A stretch of DNA of 54,324 nt from Thiohalocapsa halophila (GTDB lineage: Bacteria; Pseudomonadota; Gammaproteobacteria; Chromatiales; Chromatiaceae), in NCBI RefSeq assembly GCF_016583825.1, contig NZ_NRRV01000034.1:1-54324 (forward strand), written 5' to 3'. Each line of letters starts with the position of its first letter. The stretch's first letter is position 1. The translations under genes were made by a program, and so were the position numbers. Below the pieces are notes generated by a model. That model was not told the origin of the DNA. It searched no databases and worked only from the letters and a program-made list of their open reading frames with translations. Below, in pieces: positions 52,051 to 54,324 of this stretch.

Positions 52051-52320
52051 GTCGAAAAGCGTGCTTATCGGGAGCACAACGCGGCTCGCCTGGCGAAACT
52101 GGTCGAGAGGATGGAAGTGGCGCCACTGGATGGCCGGGTCAGCCGAACGGACGCGGAGATCCGAGCCCATCTGGAGCGCCTCGGCACCCCGATCGGCGCC
52201 AGTGATTTCTGGATCGCCGCGCAGGGTATCGCGTTGGGTGCGGTCGCCGTGACGGACAACCTCGCCGAGCTTGCGCGCGTCCCGGGCCTGCTGACGGAGA
52301 ATTGGCTGCAACCCCGCCTA
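52051..52320 (+). pseudogene. VapC-like PIN toxin, C-terminal two thirds
   Basis: The frame from 52051 reads VEKRAYREHNAARLAKLVERMEVAPLD, then IGASDFWIAAQGIALGAVAVTDNLAELARVPGLLTENWL. It holds the third and fourth acidic PIN positions and the family C-terminus. The N-terminus with the first aspartate has been replaced by repeat R2 and its tandem array. ENWL is the usual end, but the stop codon is lost. Confidence 0.82.
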
Positions 52321-52373
52321 CGATCTTGCAGGCCAAGGCCCGAGAGCGCCGCGGGATCAGGCGGGGAGCACCC

Positions 52374-52679
52374 ATGCACAACCACCACCACGTCGGCGTC
52401 GGGCGCGTCACCGGCTCCTGCCATCAGCTGACGCTGGATGTCGGCCGCGCTGCGCTCGTCGACTGCGGGCTGCTTCAGGGTGCCGAAGCCGGGCCGGACG
52501 GCGCCTGGGCGGAGCAGTTGGAGATCGGCTTTGCCATGGCGCCCATGGCGGCGCTGGTGGTGACGCATCTGCGCATGGACCCTGTGGGCCGGCTGCCGTC
52601 TCTGGCGGCGGCCGGTTACCGCGGGCCGATCCTGTGCAGCCCGGTCTCGGCGGCGCTGGTGCCGGAGGATGCGCTGTAA
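52374..52679 (+). pseudogene. MBL-fold (beta-CASP RNase-like) gene, truncated; copy 2, zinc motif destroyed
   Basis: ATG 52374 follows a good GGGGAG ribosome-binding site. The frame reads VGRVTGSCHQLTLDVGRAALVDCGLLQGAEAGPDGAWAEQLEIGFAMAP, nearly identical to copy 1. The zinc motif HVHIDH is changed to HLRMDP, which cannot bind metal. It stops after ALVPEDAL, about a quarter of the family length. It could be expressed as a 101-residue fragment but not as a nuclease. Confidence 0.82.
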
Positions 52680-52780
52680 GGTGGGCTTTACACCCAGCCG
52701 GCGGCTGAGCGACATTACGGGGACGGTAACCTTATTTCGTGCGTCAACCTTGGTCCCGGCGGTCCGGGCGCACGTCGCCG

Positions 52781-52884
52781 AATTATGGTGACGGTTACCT
52801 TAATTGGCCGGTCTCGATGCCGCTTGCAGAGCCGCCCACTCCGTGGAAGACGGGGTGAACTACGCTTCGCTTGTCCACCCTACG
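52781..52884. repeat. 104-bp dispersed repeat, copy R3
   Basis: AATTATGGTGACGGTTACC ... CCACCCTACG, the most diverged of the three but without an indel. It has no tandem extension. A partial left end (GGGGACGGTAACCTTATT) is at 52719-52736. The 52680-52991 gap contains no gene. Confidence 0.88.
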
Positions 52885-52991
52885 CTTCTGGGATATGGGG
52901 ATTTTTGACTCTGTGAGGCTCGGTTGGTCCCGGTGGTTCGGGGGCGCGGGGCGCCGGATTGGGCTCTGCGAGACCGGTGCTCAGCCGTTTG

Positions 52992-53504
52992 CTAGGCGAG
53001 CAGCCAGTCGAGCAGGCGAATGAGACCAGTCACGGCACCGATGGCGCCGATGATCCAGATGGTCTGGCGGTGTATGGCGGTGCGGAGGTTGGCCTCGGTG
53101 GATTTGAGGTCCACGCGGACTTGGTCGATCTCCTTTTGCAGGCGCAGCTCGACCTCTTTGATTTCTTTGCGGACCAGCTCGATCTCGCCTTGGATCCGCA
53201 GCTCGACCTCCTTCATCTCTTTGCGGACGACTTCGATCTCCTTGCGGACGCCTTCGATCTCCTTGCGGACGCCTTCGATCTCTCCCTGTAGCCGCAGCTC
53301 TGCTTCCTTCATCTCCTTGCGGACGACTTCGATCTCTTTCTGGAGCCGCAGCTCCGACTCGCGCACGTCTGCACCGCGGGCGATGTCTGCCGGTTGCGGC
53401 CATCTCTCTTCCAGCGCCCGGATCGCGTCCACGAGCAGACGAAAGCGGGTGCGGTCGTCGGGCGCTTCGTTGATCTGGTCGTAGAGCTCGAAGGCGAGGG
53501 TCAT
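52992..53504 (-). CDS. Coiled-coil protein with C-terminal membrane anchor
   Basis: The 170-residue protein starts MTLAFELYDQINEAPDDRTRFRLLVDAIRALEERWP, a globular N-terminus. Then come about 85 residues of heptad-like repeats of the type ELRLQKEIEVVRKEMKEVELRIQGEI, a long coiled coil, and one membrane helix (IWIIGAIGAVTGLIRLLDWLL). The layout resembles DUF1640/CCDC90-type proteins; the role is unknown. ATG 53504 is the first residue of the conserved N-terminus, and the frame upstream is translated REP. The 11-residue repeats are conserved at DNA level, so copy number may vary. A degenerate copy lies at 49685-49822. Confidence 0.8.
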   Translation of the reverse strand: MTLAFELYDQINEAPDDRTRFRLLVDAIRALEERWPQPADIARGADVRESELRLQKEIEVVRKEMKEAELRLQGEIEGVRKEIEGVRKEIEVVRKEMKEVELRIQGEIELVRKEIKEVELRLQKEIDQVRVDLKSTEANLRTAIHRQTIWIIGAIGAVTGLIRLLDWLLA

Positions 53505-53614
53505 GGGAGGGGACGTGGGGCTGTGTTGAAGGGCTGATATGTTTTGACGCTGGCGTCTTTCGGGTCTGCTTGGATCATAGCAGAGGCCCGCGGCTGAGCC
53601 GGCGGGGGTGGTGT

Positions 53615-54077
53615 TTGTCGCGGCCAGAGGCCGCTCCCACAGTGGCGCCTGACGCTGTGGGAGCGGCATCCCTGCCGCGACGTGGGCCTCGACGCTGGCT
53701 GTCGCGGCCAGAGGCCGCTCCCACAGAGGCCCTTGGCGCTGTGAGAGCGGCATCCCTGCCGCGACACGGGCCTCGAACGCGGCTGTCGCGGCCAGAGGCC
53801 GCTCCCACAGCGAGCCCTGGCGCTGTGGGAGCGGCATCCCTGCCGCGACCGGGGCCTCGAACGCGGCTGTCGCGGCCAGAGGCCGCTCCCACGGTGGGCC
53901 CTGGCGCTGTGGGAGCGGCATCCTTGCCGCGACATGGGCCTCAACGCTGGCTGTCGCGGCCAGAGGCCGCTCCCACGGCGGCCCTTGGCGCTATGGGAGC
54001 GGCATCCTGGCCGCGACACGGGGCTCGGCGCTGGCTGTCGCGGCCAGAGGCCGCTCCCACAGTGGCCCTTGGCGCTG
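53615..54077. repeat. REP array D (five to six units, right-flank subfamily)
   Basis: Tails GTCGCGGCCAGAGGCCGC-TCCCAC recur about every 84 bp (about 53618, 53701, 53783, 53866, 53950, 54037). They alternate with heads GTGGGAGCGGCATCC-CTGCCGCGAC. The linkers are TGGCSCYTGGCGCT and GGGCCTCRACGCTGGCT, unlike arrays A-C. The last unit is interrupted after GGCGCTG by a group II intron end. Confidence 0.92.
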
Positions 54078-54324
54078 ATAGGGGTAGGGAAGGCTTGCGC
54101 CTCCCCTCCCTCCGAACCGTGCGTGCAGTTCTCCCGCACACGGCTCTCCAGTCGGTTGTTTCCTCATCGGGATTGGCTCGCCGGCAGGAGCACCATTTCG
54201 GGTGATCGACTCCGGGCCAGCGCAGGGGACGCCCGCAGGCGTCGCGTGGACCCCGTTGCCAGGGCCGCCAACATCCGCTCCGTCCACACCGGCGGCTCGA
54301 CCCGGCGCCACTCGCGTGGCTCGC
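54078..54324 (-). mobile_element. 3' end of a group II intron with an internally deleted reverse-transcriptase gene
   Basis: On the minus strand, domain V is 54146-54114 (GAGCCGTGTGCGGGAG ... GCACGCACGGTTC), with the AGC triad, a two-base bulge and paired arms. A domain VI hairpin (GGGGAGGC-GCAA-GCCTTCCC) follows and the intron ends ...CCCCTAT at 54078. The upstream frame reads EWRRVEPPVWTERMLAALATG, which looks like the N-terminus of group II intron reverse transcriptases, but then runs straight into the 3' intron sequence, so nearly the whole enzyme is missing. The 5' end lies outside the window. The downstream exon (CAGCGCCAAGGGCC) is a REP linker. Confidence 0.72.

Overview
The window comes from a GC-rich gammaproteobacterium, most likely a purple sulfur bacterium of the Chromatiales. 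This is inferred from a PEP-CTERM protein with a probable sigma-54 promoter, several DUF29, Uma2 and Rpn family genes, and dense GTGGGAGCGGC-type REP palindromes. No rRNA, tRNA or CRISPR array was recognised.

Layout. (1) 1-9.0 kb is an accessory island: an IS630-family element, broken and intact DUF29 genes with Uma2 fragments, a DUF2281/VapC pair with a frameshifted toxin, an MNT/HEPN pair, an intact Rpn nuclease followed by three decaying copies of its 3' half, and three REP arrays. (2) 9.07-23.7 kb, plus strand, is a surface-glycan cluster: six family-4 glycosyltransferases, one of them truncated and joined to a WsaF fragment, one intact WsaF-type transferase, GT2 enzymes, a methyltransferase, and two tandem asparagine-synthetase-like proteins without the glutaminase cysteine. 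(3) 24.2-38.7 kb, minus strand, converges on it: further glycosyltransferases, two sulfotransferases, a polysaccharide deacetylase, a CmcI-type methyltransferase, a CDP-deoxysugar module (rfbF, rfbG, 3,5-epimerase, C-methyltransferase, reductase/epimerase) and a Wzm/Wzt exporter whose ATPase has a C-terminal glycan-recognition domain. (4) 39.1-47.3 kb, minus strand: a 1232-residue secreted subtilase containing a 511-bp perfect internal duplication, and a 935-residue PEP-CTERM protein with candidate sigma-54 and upstream activator sites. (5) 47.6-54.3 kb is a second accessory island: an unassigned 505-residue protein, truncated beta-CASP MBL genes, a Phd/VapC pair split by a repeat, a 104-bp repeat in three ungapped copies with 20-bp tandem extensions, a coiled-coil membrane protein and its degenerate copy, a REP array, and the 3' end of a group II intron inserted in a REP unit.

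Together, regions 2 and 3 look like an ABC-exported O-antigen or exopolysaccharide locus. The product is predicted to be sulfated, methylated and possibly amidated, with a branched CDP-derived deoxysugar. The secreted protease and PEP-CTERM protein fit an extracellular matrix. Both flanks are dominated by palindromic repeats and gene fragments; I saw no REP palindromes inside the glycan cluster.
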